Positions 48,509 to 61,267 of a stretch of 64,000 nt of DNA are shown here, in pieces. The position numbers were made by a program, and so were the translations under genes. The notes below the pieces were generated by a model. It had not been told where the DNA came from, made no database searches, and worked only from the letters and a program-made list of their open reading frames with translations. Each line of letters opens with the position of its first letter. Position 1 is the stretch's first letter. Origin of the DNA: Candolleomyces eurysporus. Taxonomy: Eukaryota; Basidiomycota; Agaricomycetes; Agaricales; Psathyrellaceae. The DNA lies in contig JANBPK010001191.1 of NCBI GenBank assembly GCA_027579435.1, positions 143,662 through 207,661 on the forward strand. The letters run 5' to 3'.

Positions 48509-48857
48509 AGTGCCCTGTTGTCGCCATCTTGCTACCCTGATCAAACCGCAGCTTCGTCGGAGAATATCCAGGATGGCATGCATGATCCGTTGCGTCCAGA
48601 CCACGCCTGTCCTCGAATTGAGGTACCCGTGCTAGGAGGATGGCAGTAGATTTACTACGAGATTTCATCCCTATGACTTGTCAAAACGCTGTTAGGATAG
48701 ACTACAAAAGCTATAATTCTTTACGTCAAAGAGGGGGATCTTCCTACTTTTTTCGTAGCTTCGAGACGAAGTATTCCATGTCCCAGGGTAAGGGTTTACT
48801 TTCAATTTCCCTCAGAGTACCGGCTACTATCAGTTATCATTCAAGTCCGCCAATCTC

Positions 48858-48874
48858 CTTGCTGCGGATCGAAG
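48858..48874 (+). repeat. Upstream repeat element, copy C
   Basis: CTTGCTGCGGATCGAAG, 192 bp before the ATG of the second tandem membrane protein. It is followed by ACGCCGAAGTTTTGACATTT, matching the corresponding stretch of copy B. Confidence 0.7.
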
Positions 48875-49049
48875 ACACATCTAGAGGAATCATCGCGGTT
48901 GGGAGCTACTAACGCCGAAGTTTTGACATTTGAATTGGGATTTGCACAGCCTCTATAACGGAATAAATACTGTGGGCCTCGACGAGTAAAATCCCTGGCT
49001 ATCACCCTCGCCCCATGCAGTTGCAACTCTCCTAGGCCCATAATCGAAC

Positions 49050-49556
49050 ATGCCGGAGACTGAAATTGGTCCAGGGCATTTTGTCCTGTATATTGGTTGT
49101 CCTATCGCCCTCTTTCTCCTTCTTTCTTTTCTCGGATGCCTGATTTGGTGCAAAGTGAGAGATCGGAGGAGGATTCGTCGAGGTATGATTTTTCCATTAT
49201 TTCAAGGTAACGAGCAGAAAGAAGCTGATCTGAGTATGCTTTGCACGAACCGAACGTCCGTAGAAAGGGCGAATGGTGCGATCCTTCCTACGACCAATGG
49301 ACCCCAAGGTCAGGGTGTTCAGCGTCAGGATACCAACGCGGATCCGGACCTACCGACTTATGACAAGTCAAGAACGGATCAGCTTGTGGATCCTAGCAAA
49401 CAGGAGGCGTATGAACTGTCGACCATTGGCAACGCTGCGTCACGGTCACCCCCTCCTAGTGGACAACCTGAACTGGAGAGGTCAAGAGAGAGCGAACCTA
49501 ATCCCCCAGCTCCGCCCAATGGGGCCCACTTGCCGCCACCTTATCCGACAAGATAG
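49050..49556 (+). CDS. Small single-pass membrane protein, tandem paralog 2 (LPTY and PPxY motifs)
   Basis: 168 aa. A short acidic N-terminus (MPETEIGPGH), a helix at about residues 11-33 (FVLYIGCPIALFLLLSFLGC then LIW) and a very basic boundary KVRDRRRIRRG. The tail contains DLPTYDKSRTDQLVDPSKQ, the same block as paralog 1 (LPTYDxSRxDQLVD), and ends in NGAHLPPPYPTR, a textbook PPxY motif. This layout resembles fungal membrane adaptors for Rsp5-type ubiquitin ligases, which is inference. Overall identity to paralog 1 is low outside the tail block, so the duplication is not recent or the tails are under selection. Confidence 0.6.
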   Translation: MPETEIGPGHFVLYIGCPIALFLLLSFLGCLIWCKVRDRRRIRRGMIFPLFQGNEQKEADLSMLCTNRTSVERANGAILPTTNGPQGQGVQRQDTNADPDLPTYDKSRTDQLVDPSKQEAYELSTIGNAASRSPPPSGQPELERSRESEPNPPAPPNGAHLPPPYPTR

Positions 49557-49912
49557 CTCAAGGGTCAAAAGAATTATCAATGGGATGATGCAACGCTTAT
49601 GACGTTCTGCGAAGACACGGATTATGGAGATAAATTAATGTACTGAGGCATTTTGGATGAGTTTTCCCATAGTGATGAACCTGCACGTATAGCACAATTT
49701 GGGAACTTAAGACAGCGTCAAGCCCTGTGCGAGAGCAGAAAAGCCATTCTTAAACGCGGGAACAGATCTTTGATCGCCGAAAGAGGCCGGCACTCAATAT
49801 ACGAAATTGTCAGGGTCACAACCCTCCTTAGCTTTTAACCACCACTAGCGACCATCCTCCCCGCCCAATCCACAGCGACCAAAAGCGAGAAATCTTAGGA
49901 CTGCATATAAGC

Positions 49913-51713
49913 ATGGTATCCTCCAAGACATCGCCAGACCTCCCCAACGGTTTCCCAGAATTCGCCCATACGCAACAGACGAACACCGTGCGGATCGAGA
50001 ACATTCCTGCTCATGGTATTGAAATCTCTGGATTGCTGAACGCTCTGTTCGATTTCTGATTGAAATCTACTAGTTGAAAAAAGGGAGCTGGTGGCGCTCT
50101 TTAGGACCTTAATTGGTACGGTTTATTCACGCCTTTTGCGATATTCGCCGTGCTAAGCCATGGTGTAGGCGACGTCGAATGCTTCAGAGATGTCAAGGAG
50201 CGGAATCAAGAGCAGTTTGAAATAACATTCTACAACCGTGGCGCGGCTGCGTACGTATATCTTCTGGGTGCCTTCCCTCACTAACATCGCCGCAGGAAGG
50301 CGTTGTGTATGAACGGATACTCTGTAGGCGGAGCAACCCTGTGAGTCGCAGTCCCTAAATCGCCTGGGATATGAAACGTGTTTGCTAAATCTCTTGGTAC
50401 AAAGGTCTGTCACGGCGGTTACCCTTCAAGCACCCCGTTCAAAGGGCCCTCTTGACGAGCGTCGCAACCTTTACGTGCTCGGTCTCCCATTCGCGTTATC
50501 AAAGTGCGCAAATCTCTTAGCACGCTGGTTCGACTTATTGTTAAAGCCGGTATAGGAACGAGTTTACAGCTTTGTTTGCGAGATATGGGACAGTCGCGCA
50601 CAGCGTTATTCTTGCGACGGTCGATAATTCTTCTCGCAGGCGGGGCTTTGTCGTGATGTCAACGCACGAAGAGGCAAAGGCAGCTCTTTCGGCGTTGACC
50701 CGCACACAGCTAAAGTGAGCGAGGTCGCCTTTTTCGCTTCATCTGCTCACATTGTTCTCCCTGTAAGGGGCCACACCATCGACGTCTCATGGGCAGTTGT
50801 CCAGCGATCTCAAGGTCGGTTCCGATTGTGACTCCTACCGCCCAACGCACTTACACTTCCTAATAGGCTTCCTTGACGGCGGCGATCGCACTTTGCTTCT
50901 GGACTCTCGCTCTTCCCATCTCTCTGGTCCTGGACATCTCGATAGAGGGAGCCTCTCGTCCTCAAACTCTGACTCTGACTATTCACCCGTTCTGAAGGAC
51001 TCCTCTGGACCTCAATCTGGACCTCAATCTGGCCTGAACACTCCGACTACAACTACTACGATACTGATCACAAACTTGCCTGCGTTGCTTTTCTCACAGA
51101 TTCAGGATCTCCATCCCCTTCTGTGTCCCTTCGGCAAGATCGAACGAGTCCAAACTGTTCAGATTCCGAATGCGGACACCATCTCGGCTGTCGTTCAATA
51201 TGACTCACCTGAGGCTGCTCTGGAGGCTAAAATGTCCCTTCATGGACAGCGCTACGATAATGTGCAGGTGGAAACGCACTTTGTTCACCCCTCTTTTGGA
51301 GAATCCCCCGGTGACATTCGAACTTCAGAAGGCTTGCAATTAAACAACGCGGATCATCGAATCTCTCCACGAACATCTAGAGCTCCTACGCCTATGCTTG
51401 GATACGGTAGTCTGCACCGCAAAAGTGGCAATCTCCTTGGGCAGGCTACTCTTCGGGACTCTAACGGCTCTCGGTCTTCTGCTTACTCAGCCTACAACCC
51501 TCGAGAAATGTTCTCAGAGCACGCGGACGAACGCGTCGTGCATTCAACATACTCAAAGTCTGTGTCATCTATTTTTACGTTGGAGATCGCCACAGGCTGA
51601 CCGGCTCGCCTTGTTTCAGATACAGAACTGGCCCGATTGGCGGCTACGCCGGGTTCAGCCAGTTTGGTCATGGAACGCATACCTACCCTGAAAATGCCTA
51701 TCACAAGTTCTGA
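49913..51713 (+). CDS. RNA-binding protein with two or three RRM domains
   Basis: Eight or more exons join in frame from MVSSKTSPDLPNGFPEFAHT. TNTVRIENIPAH begins a degenerate first RRM. ERRNLYVLGLPFALSKNEFTALF (RNP2) with RRRGFVVMSTHEEAKAALSAL (RNP1) forms the clearest RRM. TTTTILITNLPALLFSQIQD...ISAVVQYDSPEAALEAKMSLHG forms the next. The last intron (AA|GTCTGT...TTTCAG) leads to YRTGPIGGYAGFSQFGHGTH and a stop at 51713. Domain order resembles basidiomycete Mei2-like proteins, but the C-terminal Mei2-type RRM is absent, so it is either a different family or a short form. Ser-rich linkers follow each RRM, and a 12-bp tandem repeat (GGACCTCAATCT) lies near 51010. Confidence 0.75.
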
Positions 51714-52277
51714 AGATCGATATCACGGATCCTCAATCTTCCCGTACTCTCCGTTTTCTTGCTTTCTGACATTTTGGCCTACGCTTTGCTTCGATTAATG
51801 AGGAACTCGTTACGCTCAAGTGTGTTTTGGAGGTTATACCTTACACTGTTCATCTCTCGCCTAGAGAGTTATTACTATTCACTTAATTCTTCCGTTCGCG
51901 ACTCGGGGCTTTTCTGTTGCGTCACCTTCATTCCATCCTGTGTTACCTGTGTCTTTCCTTCCGTAACCTATACCATTCCTCCTGCACGACGAACGCCATT
52001 TATGATCCGAACGGGTACTCGTTCGGAGTCGTGAGGGATCACAGGCTGTGTGATAAGTGCGGTAAGTACACACTTCATTGGATTGTTCCGAGATATGGTA
52101 CTGCGGCTTCTTGAAGTCAGCGCGTAGCTCAAGTGGGACTCGCCGCTTTCACCAAGTCCTCGTTTCTGTCGCAGAAAAGCCGTCGCCGTTGATGGTACAT
52201 GGAAGACCATACTAAAAGACAAGAATCATGGGTCAGACCTGTTCTCGCTTTTGATAGCTCCTGTTCCTCTCACTTCG

Positions 52278-54213
52278 ATGAATCCAGAAAATTTTTATGA
52301 AGCCCTCCACGACACTCAAGATGCGGGCTACTCTCAAGGTTCGTACAAAGGCCCAATGGCTCGCGCGACTCTCTGACTACTACCACGGCAACTCTACATA
52401 GCCGCCGCGGTCACTTTCCTCATCTGCGATATTCTCTCAAACGCTGAAGACGAGGTCTGTAGTGACTCGTAGCGCCAGAATATATACTCAAGTCTGACAG
52501 ATATACCTGTTTGATAGATTCGGGTTTTCTGGTGGTGGGTATTTCCGATTCCGCCGTCTACGAACAATCTTATTCACCCATGGCGCCTGCTTCGCCCCAT
52601 TTCTTCAAGTGCTAGGTGGTGTTTTGTCAAGGGACTTTACATTGTCTCGAGATATTATCCCTTCCTTCCAATGATGTACGTCCGCCACTTGTTTATATTT
52701 TGGCTATCACGCCTCACAGGACTGCTCGGGAATTGTCAAGACTGGAACTTGTTGGTTCGTCTGGAGTTATTGTGCATCTATCAGTTGATTATAGGCAAGA
52801 AATACAGTGACATCTACTATCAATGCAAATCATTCATCTCCGGAAGGAGTTCGCTGTCCAGGGTCCGCATTTGTCTGGACTATATCGATGTGTGTCAATC
52901 ACTACGATATATATTACTTACTCTGGACACACGCTGAATTTGGACAGCTGTGGCGGGATCATCAGTGACGTTCTTCTCAACATCATACTTGTCCTTCGAA
53001 TCTATGCTTTGTATCAGCGTAGCAAGACAGGTAGGTCGTATTCTCGCAAAAATAAATGAGCTTCACTGAATCAAGGACCGAGTTAGTGCTTTGGATCTTT
53101 TCTTTTCTCTGTTCTGGTATGAAATGTTATCTTGTTGGCACTGCCCGTATTGAGGAATAAATTTCTCAGTCTCTGTTGCTGTGAGTACGAATTCCTGTTC
53201 GGCGTCTTATCGTTGATTGTTGCTTCTGCTGACTATCTTCTTGCTTCTTCTAGCTAGCAACAGGCTCTGTCATCTGGAACGTACAACGGATGGTGAAATA
53301 TAAATCTCTAGTTGGGATGGCGGGTTGTATAGCGCTCAAATCTGATGAAATGCTTGGGAAGATGACCTTGGTATCTTGGTGAGTCATTTCTGAGAAGTCT
53401 TTTTTCATCACAGAGCATCTACTAAGCGGCAACTAGGGTGCCAACTATCACTGTTTCGTGTATGTCTCCGTTCCAAACCATGTTGAAAGTGAAGCCAAAG
53501 CCCGATTGTTACTCCAGGCATATGCTTCTTTGCAACCATGATCAAGTTCCAGGAATCCGTTAATTCTCTCCGGGAATCTGGAGTATCCAAGCTTGACATT
53601 ATCACTACCAGAAGACATGGGTCTCCAGTCCTGCTCATCTTTGTCCAAGATGCGGCTTTCTTCTTCCTGATGTGAGTTGGATCGTATATTTGAGAGCTTG
53701 ACTGAACTCACAGGCACCGCCTTGATTTTTGCGACTCAGTGTCACAGGTATGTTGGCCATTCGTTCGATGCCAAAGAATTATTCTGATGTAGGTGATATG
53801 TTTCAAACAGCAACTCATGCTGTTGGGGCTGCAATGTCGGTTCGCCAAGAACAGCTACATGGTCTCCATTTTCAACCGTAAGTCAGCGTTCATCTCTGGC
53901 TCGAGAGAGCTACTACTGAATAACGCTTTTTTCTCTAGATGGCTGTACGCCATGTTTTCTGTTGCTGTACGCCCACTCTCATCCTTTTGTACGACCCTGA
54001 GGTTCGCGGAAGTATTGATTTGGCCGTCGTCTGCAGGGGTCGCACATGCTCTTGAATTTGCGTCGCTTCGGGGAACGAGGAAATCCAACTTCAATTCTTA
54101 GCAGGATTCCCGAACCGATTGCATTCGCAGACCCAGAGAACATATCCGAGTCAGGTCCGATGGGAGAGTCATCACCTCGTGTTCCACCCATCCATCGGTC
54201 AATGACTCAATAA
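52278..54213 (+). CDS. Seven-helix-type fungal membrane protein (DUF6533-like)
   Basis: Starts MNPENFYEALHDTQDAGYSQ. Exons then give AAVTFLICDILSNAEDE, IRVFWW, then WCFVKGLYIVSRYYPFLPM, SCGGIISDVLLNIILVLRIYALYQRSK, and further on SVNSLRESGVSKLDIITTRR with LLIFVQDAAFFFLM. The C-terminus reads HMLLNLRRFGERGNPTSILS and SSPRVPPIHRSMTQ, with the stop at 54213 overlapping an AATAAA-type signal. The DEIRVFW...FVKGLYIVSRY pattern and the ILVLRIYALY helix are characteristic of the expanded agaricomycete DUF6533 membrane family; function unknown. Middle exon boundaries (53040-53460) are not resolved. Confidence 0.65.
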
Positions 54214-54493
54214 AATAATCATAGAGATATATCTAATTCCACTTATTTGTTCAAATATGTATGTTCGGTCGGAAAGTTTCTCAGAAACAAATCTCGCTCT
54301 TCGCGATCGTTAGACTTGGAATTTGCAGTGGCGCCACACGCCGCCGGTGTGTGGGAATTGTTTTGTCAGCGATACCACTGCCTCAAATGAGCTGCGGCCA
54401 GTTGACTCTCTTCGACCACCATCGACATCGAGCCCACTGCTTGAACTACGCAATATACGATATTTTTCTTCGATTTACCCCCGAATTGAGAAG

Positions 54494-57255
54494 ATGTCTG
54501 AACCTACTACCTTGAGCGTCACAATGCTGGGTGCTGGCCAGGAAGTTGGCCGATCCTGCTGTGTCCTTCGCCATAGAGGCAGGACAGTGGTTTGTGACGC
54601 TGGTGTGCATCTTGGGTACAGCGGTATGGCTTCCCTACCTTTCATTGACGAACTAGACTGGAGTAAAGTGGACTGCATCCTTATCACCCAGTGAGCCCAC
54701 GGTTTGCTATGTACGACTCATGAGCTTCGACTGACTTGCAACCTTCAGTTTCCATCTGGACCATGCTGCTGCCCTCACCTATATTATGGAAAAGGTAGCT
54801 CAAATTCGAGAGACTGACACTAGTTTCTGACGGCCTTTGTAGACCAATTTCAAAGATGGAAACGGAAAGGTCTATATGACCCATCCAACTAAGGCGCTTC
54901 ATCGGTTCATGATGCAGGACTTTGCTCGAATGGGGTATGCTGCACTTTCCTTTCATCTTGCATCTCGGTCGCTGAACATGCTCTAGCTCCTCGACCTCCG
55001 AATCCCTCTTCACCCCGGTGGATGTGGAGAAGTCAATTGCTTCAATCATCCCAATTTCTGTCCATCAAGATATAAACGTCTGTCCAGGGGTCAGCTTCAC
55101 AGCATTTCACGCCGGCCACGTTCTAGGCGCTTGCATGTTTCTTATTGAAATAGCAGGCCTCAAAGTCCTTTACACGGGCGATTACTCGAGGGAAGAGGAT
55201 AGGCACCTGGTCAAAGCCGAGCTGCCGCCCGTGCGCCCTGACGTTCTCATAGTGGAAAGCACCTTTGGCGTTCATTCGCTAGAAGGGAGGGAGGAAAAAG
55301 AGGGAAGGTTTACCGGCCTTGTGCACTCGATTATCCGAAGGGATGGCCACGTTTTGCTGCCTACCTTTGCTCTCGGTCGTGCTCAGGAACTGCTCCTGAT
55401 TTTAGACGACTATTGGGCAAAGCACCCCGAACTGCACAATGTTCCCATTTATTATGCTTCTGGGTTGGCGAAGAGGTGCATGGCTGTGTACCGCTCTTTT
55501 ATACCTTCTATGAATTCTGAGGTTCAGAGGAGGTTTGCTAAACGGGATAATCCCTTCGTGTTCAAGTGAGCTTTTTTCGCTTCGTTTTCTTCCATCTCCC
55601 ATCGTTAACAAATGCTATCTTGTGTTCAGGCATATTTCCAATGTTTCCCATGTACAAGGATGGGAGAAGAAGATTGCTGAAGGACCGCCCTGCGTCGTTC
55701 TTGCCAGTCCGGGGTTCATGCAGGCGGGTGCGAGCCGCGCGCTGTTTAAACGATGGGCTCCCGATGCGCGAAACGGATTGATTATTACTGGGTACTCGAT
55801 CGAGGGAACTATGGCTAGAGTCAGTGTCTTTTGTATCTCTTTTCTTTTCCTCTAGCTTCTCCGGCGCTCGAGCTCATCGTTCTTTTTTCGCTTGCTTCAT
55901 TTAGGACATTATGAACGAACCTGATGAAATCACGAGTCTGAAAGGCGACACAATTCCGAGGAAGATGACTGTTGATGCGTTTGCGTTCAGCGCCCATGTT
56001 GACTACGCCCAGAACGCGGAGTTTATCGAGGCAGTCAACGCCGAGCATGTTGTGAGTTCACAGTCCCGGTTCTTTTCCTCTCATGTACGCTCAGCGGACT
56101 GAATTTATTTGAACAGGTTCTCGTTCATGGCGAGAAAACCAACATGAGTCGACTCCGCGATGCGATGGAGTTGAGGTTTGAGGAACAAGGGAAGGACGTG
56201 AAGATGTATGCGCCTCGTAACTTGGAAACCCTCGAGTTGTTGTGTGACCTCAAGGAAGAGCGTATCGCAAAGGCTATTGGAACGCTTGCGTCGAAACCGC
56301 CTCAAATCGACGACATCCTCTCAGGCCTGCTGATTGCAAATGCTCCCGATAGAAAGCTGTATACCCTCCTAGACCCGCGAGATCTGGCCTGCTTCACGGG
56401 TCTCTCGATGAGTACTTTGACGCAGAGGCAGCGGATGACGATCGGCGTTGGGTGGGAACTTGTGAAGTGGCACTTGGAAGGAATGTTCGGGAAGGTTGAA
56501 GAGTATCTCGATGGGGAAGGGGTTTCGGCTTTGAAGGTTATGGGAGTGTTGGATGTGAAGCAGACGAAGGAACACGAGTTAACACTTGAATGGGAAAGTA
56601 GTGCGAGCAATGATATGATTGCTGACTCGACTATTGCACTCATTACCGGGATTGATAAGAGCCCTGCTTCGGTAAAATGTGAGTTTTATGTCAAACATGG
56701 CGTGCTTCCTACAGGCCTCACCGAGTGTGAACCCTATTGACTGATGATTTAAATTGCTGGTACAGTGACAAACAGAGCCCATCATCATGGCCGCGACTCA
56801 GATAATGAAGACCACTGTGATGCTCATCAAGTTCATCCACACGCGGAACAGGATACGAACGAGGCCTCCATTGAAAGTCGCATCCGGCCTCTAATGTTAT
56901 TTTTGGAGTCGCATTTCGGTGCAATAGAGCTTCATGTGTCTCGGGAAGGCGGCGCAGACATGCAGATCATTGACGAGTTGCAAGAGGGGGAAGACAAAGG
57001 CCCTTGGTTAAATGTAGGATTGGACGATTCGGTTGCTCGCATTGATCTTCACTCTTTGGTCAGTTGTTTCTTTTTTTTTTCACTATTTTATCCTCATCGA
57101 ACTGCCTTTTTTTGTAGAATGTTTCAAGCGACGACAGCTTTCTCAAGGAGCGTGTTCAAGCAGTGTTGAATATGGCCTATGCGACCGTGAACTCTTTATC
57201 GCAGTTGTACGCGCTGAAGACAGTCCAAGAGTCTGTGGAGAATTGGGCTGCTTGA
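54494..57255 (+). CDS. YSH1: mRNA 3'-end processing endonuclease YSH1 / CPSF73
   Basis: Start at 54494 (MSEPTTLSVTMLGAGQEVGRSC). Splicing joins ILITH to FHLDHAAALTYIMEK, giving the HxHxDH metal-binding motif of metallo-beta-lactamases. Then come FHAGHVLGACMFLIEIAGLKVLYTGDYSREEDRHL, the beta-CASP region (RPDVLIVESTFG, LLPTFALGRAQELLLILD), ASPGFMQAGASRALF, FAFSAHVDYAQNAEFI and VLVHGEKTNMSRL. The C-terminal domain ends VNSLSQLYALKTVQESVENWAA. All catalytic motifs seem intact. The protein is the nuclease of the cleavage and polyadenylation factor that cuts pre-mRNA before poly(A) addition. The start ATG, not the in-frame upstream ATG at 54323, fits the family. Confidence 0.93.
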
Positions 57256-57591
57256 GATTTTTTTNATTCTAGATTATACAAGCTTTCTAGGTACTTCGTG
57301 ACATTTTTGTAAATACTTATGGAAAATATGATATTATGCAAGGTAATGCACCAGAGAAGATTAAACTGGACGGTGCGTAAACCGCTGCCCGAACGCGTTT
57401 GCTGGGCGTGACAAAGTCGCGTTACACCCCGACGCGTCTGATGTGACGAAACGCGTTTTTCCCAGAAATGGTATGTCACGTCTGGTCCCATTCCCGAGTT
57501 GACTTCGCCCTGCTTTACCCACAACGACGACCACGACCGCCATTACCCTCATGATCACTTCCCTCGACATCGGACACATCTCTATGGTATA

Positions 57592-60559
57592 ATGGGAATT
57601 TCAGGTCTACTTCCTGCTCTCAAATGTATTCAAACAACTCGACACCTCAAGGAGTATGCCGGACAGAGGGTTGCAGTTGATGCGTATGTGTGGCTTCACA
57701 AGGGAGTTTATGCATGTGCGACGGATCTAGCGACTGGAAAGAGCACGACGAGGTAAGCTGTCTTTTTTTNCTCTGCTTTGTTCCCTGAGCGCCCTTTGAA
57801 GAAATGGGATAGAGCTAACTCGAAATTCCCTTGTGGCATTACAGATATGTCGACTATGCGATGCATAAAGTACGGTTGATGCGACACCACAAGGTTGAAC
57901 CTTACATTGTATTCGACGGCGGGCCTCTACCAGCGAAGAAGGGGACTGAGTCGGAACGGCGCAAGAAGCGAGAAGAGAATTTGGCGAGGGGAAAGGCACT
58001 CACGGCGCAGGGAAAGCACACGCAGGCCAGGGAATGCTACATCAAGTGTGCGGATGTAACCCCTCAAATGGCGTTTCAGCTCATTAAGGTGAGCAACATC
58101 TTCCCGTAACGCCTGTCATTCTTTCATGAACTTGCGGCTTAGGCTTTGAGGGCCGAACGGGTTTCCTATATTGTCGCGCCCTACGAAGCGGATGCGCAAT
58201 TGGCCTACTTGGAACGTCTTGGGATCGTGGACGCGATTCTTACTGAAGACTCGGATCTCCTTGTATTTGGATGCCGAAACGTCCTCTTCAAACTCGACGC
58301 CAATGCTGCCACCGTCGTTTCCATCTCTAGAGAGCAATTTGGCTCTGTCGCGAAACCAGCTTCCGACATCTCGCTCGTCGGCTGGTCTGACGCCCAGTTC
58401 AGAGCCATGGCCATCCTCAGCGGATGCGACTACCTCCCAAGCATTCCCGGTATCGGTTTAAAGACCGCATGTACACTTCTGCGGAAATGGAAAACGGTCG
58501 AGCAGGTCATCAGAGTAATAACGCTTGAAGGGAAAAAGGCAGTCCCGCCAGACTACGCACAGAAGTTCAAGCTCGCGGAGAAGTGCTTCCAACATCAGCG
58601 AGTGTATTGTCCGCTCGAGGGGAAGCTGGTGCCTATGACGCCTGTCGACTCGGAGTGGGCGGACGAACTTGATCAATACTGTGGCATGTGGGTGTACGCA
58701 CATAACCGTCGACGCTCTACTAACTATCCCTATCAGTGACTTGGAACCCGAAATTGCGAAGCAGTTGGCTAATGGCGACCTCGACCCGGTTGATCTTGAA
58801 CCCATAGTTGACATTAATCCCACCTACAGACCACAACCCATAAATCAGATCCCCATGACCACAGTCGACGTCAGCAAGAAAGGCAAAGGCAAAGAGGTCG
58901 CAGGGAGGTCCAGACCTTCCGGAGGGCTTCATGACTTCTTTGGTGTGTACTCCTTCTGCTCACTCGAATCTCTGCTTACACATAATATAGGTCCGAACCC
59001 TGTCATACCTCGAACCAAAGCCACATTACTCACGACCAGGCAACAATCACAGTCTACGGCTGGGAAAGCGAGCGGGAAACGGACTCTCGTTGAAATCGCA
59101 GACCAAGATATCGCCGCGAGAAAGAAACACAAGCCGCGCCACAGTACGCCGGCTATGCTCGCCCAATCAAGGTTCTTTATGACGCCAGGATCTCCTGAAC
59201 GCGCCCGTAGCGCTAGTGTTTCTCGCCGACACAGCGCCGATTTCCCACTTCCTGGTCCTTCGCGTCTCTTCCACGCGGATAAAGAAAACATTCTTCCAGG
59301 GGGAGGTTGGGAAGATGAAGAGGACGCCTCGGAATTATCGTTTTGCGCACAGAAGCAAGACGACTCCGACGTTGATTTGGACTTGGAGACTCCTCCAGAC
59401 GTGGAGCAGGAAGATGGCTACCAGTCCCCATTGGCACCAACTTCACCTGGCAATTACGGCCAGGACTTGTCTTCACCATCTCAAGGGGCCCAGTACGACG
59501 ACATGGGCGATCCAGTTTCCAGTCCGCCTTCTGCCAGCAAACGGCGGCGTAGTCGGTCTCGTTCGCCGTGTGCTCAACGTTCTCCGAACGACAATGGTGG
59601 ATTTAGCGGTGACCTCGTGGAAACCCCTAAGACCGTTCGCAAGATAATGCTGCGGAGAAGTGTTTCTCTTGATGCAGGGATCGTGCTCGTCGACGAAACT
59701 CCCAGTCCATGCACCCGAAAATTCGTCGTCCATCCCGTCAAGCCAACAGCAGCAGCAACTGTCCCACCTATATACACTGGTCCAGACCCCTTTGATCCTT
59801 TCGGAGGTCCAGAGTTTGGAGACACAGGGAGCGTTATCGGGAACGGCGCGAGCACTTCTATTGCACCCGGTCTGGAGGCAAGCAGCGATGGTATTGGCAG
59901 TGGATCCGCGTCCCCTCCAAGCCCCTCACCTACTGTTACACCTGCGAGCGCACGACAGGAACAATCCGCGCCAATGATCATCGACGTAGATGAGTTTGAT
60001 TTGTATGACGAAGAAGAGATGGCTGCTCGGGCGGTCCAGGAAAGGACCAGTGCCGTTGCGCGGGGGTGGAAGGAGAGATGGGCATTGACCGCGTCTCAGA
60101 GCAAGAATACACCGTCAACGGTGGGGACAAAGTCCGTGGGATCTTCGACCAAAGCAAAAGGAAAGAAGAAGCTATCGTTGTCGCCGGTCAACTTGAAGAG
60201 GAGCAATACGAACGTGACGCCGGCTGGACTACATTCACTTAACCAAGGCAAGCAGCAGAAGTTGCCGTTTGTGCCCACCCGGAAACCTCGACCTGTAGGA
60301 CCATCAACTTCTGTGACGTTCTTCCAACCGAAGAAGTTGAAAGTGACAAGTTTAACAACGGCTCCGATTGTGATTGACGATTTGAGTGACGAGGAGGACG
60401 AGATAATAACCGTGTTGTCGTCTCCACCTCCTCCACAGGTTAAGCCTGTAGATGAGACTGCCAGTCGGGCTGAGTCGAGGCTAGCGAAATTCAGGTAAGG
60501 CTCGTCTTCGTCCGTCTCACACCTGGCTTAGGCTGACGAGAGGATTTAGGTACAGCTAA
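57592..60559 (+). CDS. EXO1: Exonuclease 1 (EXO1)
   Basis: MGISGLLPALKCIQ opens the XPG N-domain. VDAYVWLHKG, YIVFDGGPLPAKKGTESERR, APYEADAQLAYLERLGIVDAILTEDSDLLVFG and LSGCDYLPSIPGIGLKTAC supply the acidic metal ligands and the helix-two-turn-helix. Splicing at AT|GTGGGT...CAG|T gives DQYCGIDLEPEIAKQL. After the nuclease core the protein has a 500-residue Ser/Pro-rich tail, normal for EXO1, with HDFFGPNPVIPRT and a Lys-rich end. The last exon begins at 60550 and adds only RYS before the stop. EXO1 is the 5'-3' exonuclease of mismatch repair and resection. The n at 57770 is inside the first intron. Confidence 0.93.
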
Positions 60560-61193
60560 CACTACCTGGTGCGGTTGACACGGACTGTCGCGCGCAGTTG
60601 AGAAACCCCGGACCTCCTCCTTCGCTTTATCCCACATTTTTTCCCATTTTTTGCATACCAAGACGATCTTGGTTTTAGTGTTGCATCTGCATTCATGGAC
60701 TCCAGCATACTACCAATGGATACTAGATGACGGAATTGAGTATCGGAGTATGCGTCCCCGGGGCTGAAGAAGTTGAAAAGGATGGAAATTTTTACCCCGA
60801 ATGATAAGGCAACGGGGTAAGTAGAGAATTATCACTGAATAAGTCGCTCAGGAGGGTAACACATGGCGGTACATCTGAGCTCGCGGAAAGGGCAGCCATT
60901 GAGAGAGAGAGGCAATTTCCCGGAAGCTCATCACGCCGTTGTAGCACTTTGGGATGGTTTTTCTCCCATAGTTTGCGATCGTGAACCCTTATAATCCCCT
61001 TCTCCTTGCCCGTCCACCGCCAGCCACCGTTTCAGTCTCCACAGGCCATTCTGAACGCCGGTCATCCCAAGACGATTGGTACCCATCTCACTGTATGGCC
61101 TTTCTTGGTATTGGACCAGCGTTGGACGTAGGGAAGCGCTCGAAGCTGACATTCCTCGTTTCACAAGGTCTAAAGAGAGAGCATTGGCTTGGG
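60560..61193. other. Intergenic, no gene seen
   Basis: About 630 bp following EXO1. No supported coding sequence; the end of it is the promoter of the next gene. Confidence 0.4.
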
Positions 61194-61200
61194 TATAAAA
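61194..61200 (+). promoter_or_regulatory. TATA box
   Basis: TATAAAA placed 74 bp before the ATG at 61268, a normal distance for a fungal core promoter with a short 5' UTR. Confidence 0.6.
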
Positions 61201-61267
61201 AGTGAAGCTACCCAGTAGTCACCTCCCATCTCAACTTGTTTCGCTTCTTTATTCGTCGATTCACATC

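Noticed and set aside
51917..52114. Short frame with CDKCGK looking like half a zinc ribbon
   Set aside because: Only one Cys pair, no partner exon found, and it falls between two genes with clear ends.
57265..57265. Possible extension of YSH1 beyond the n
   Set aside because: The frame ends at a TGA before the n and the C-terminus already fits the family.
58675..58735. Apparent GC donor in EXO1 after DQYC
   Set aside because: A canonical GTGGGT donor four bases downstream joins CGIDLEPE in frame, so no unusual splice site is needed.
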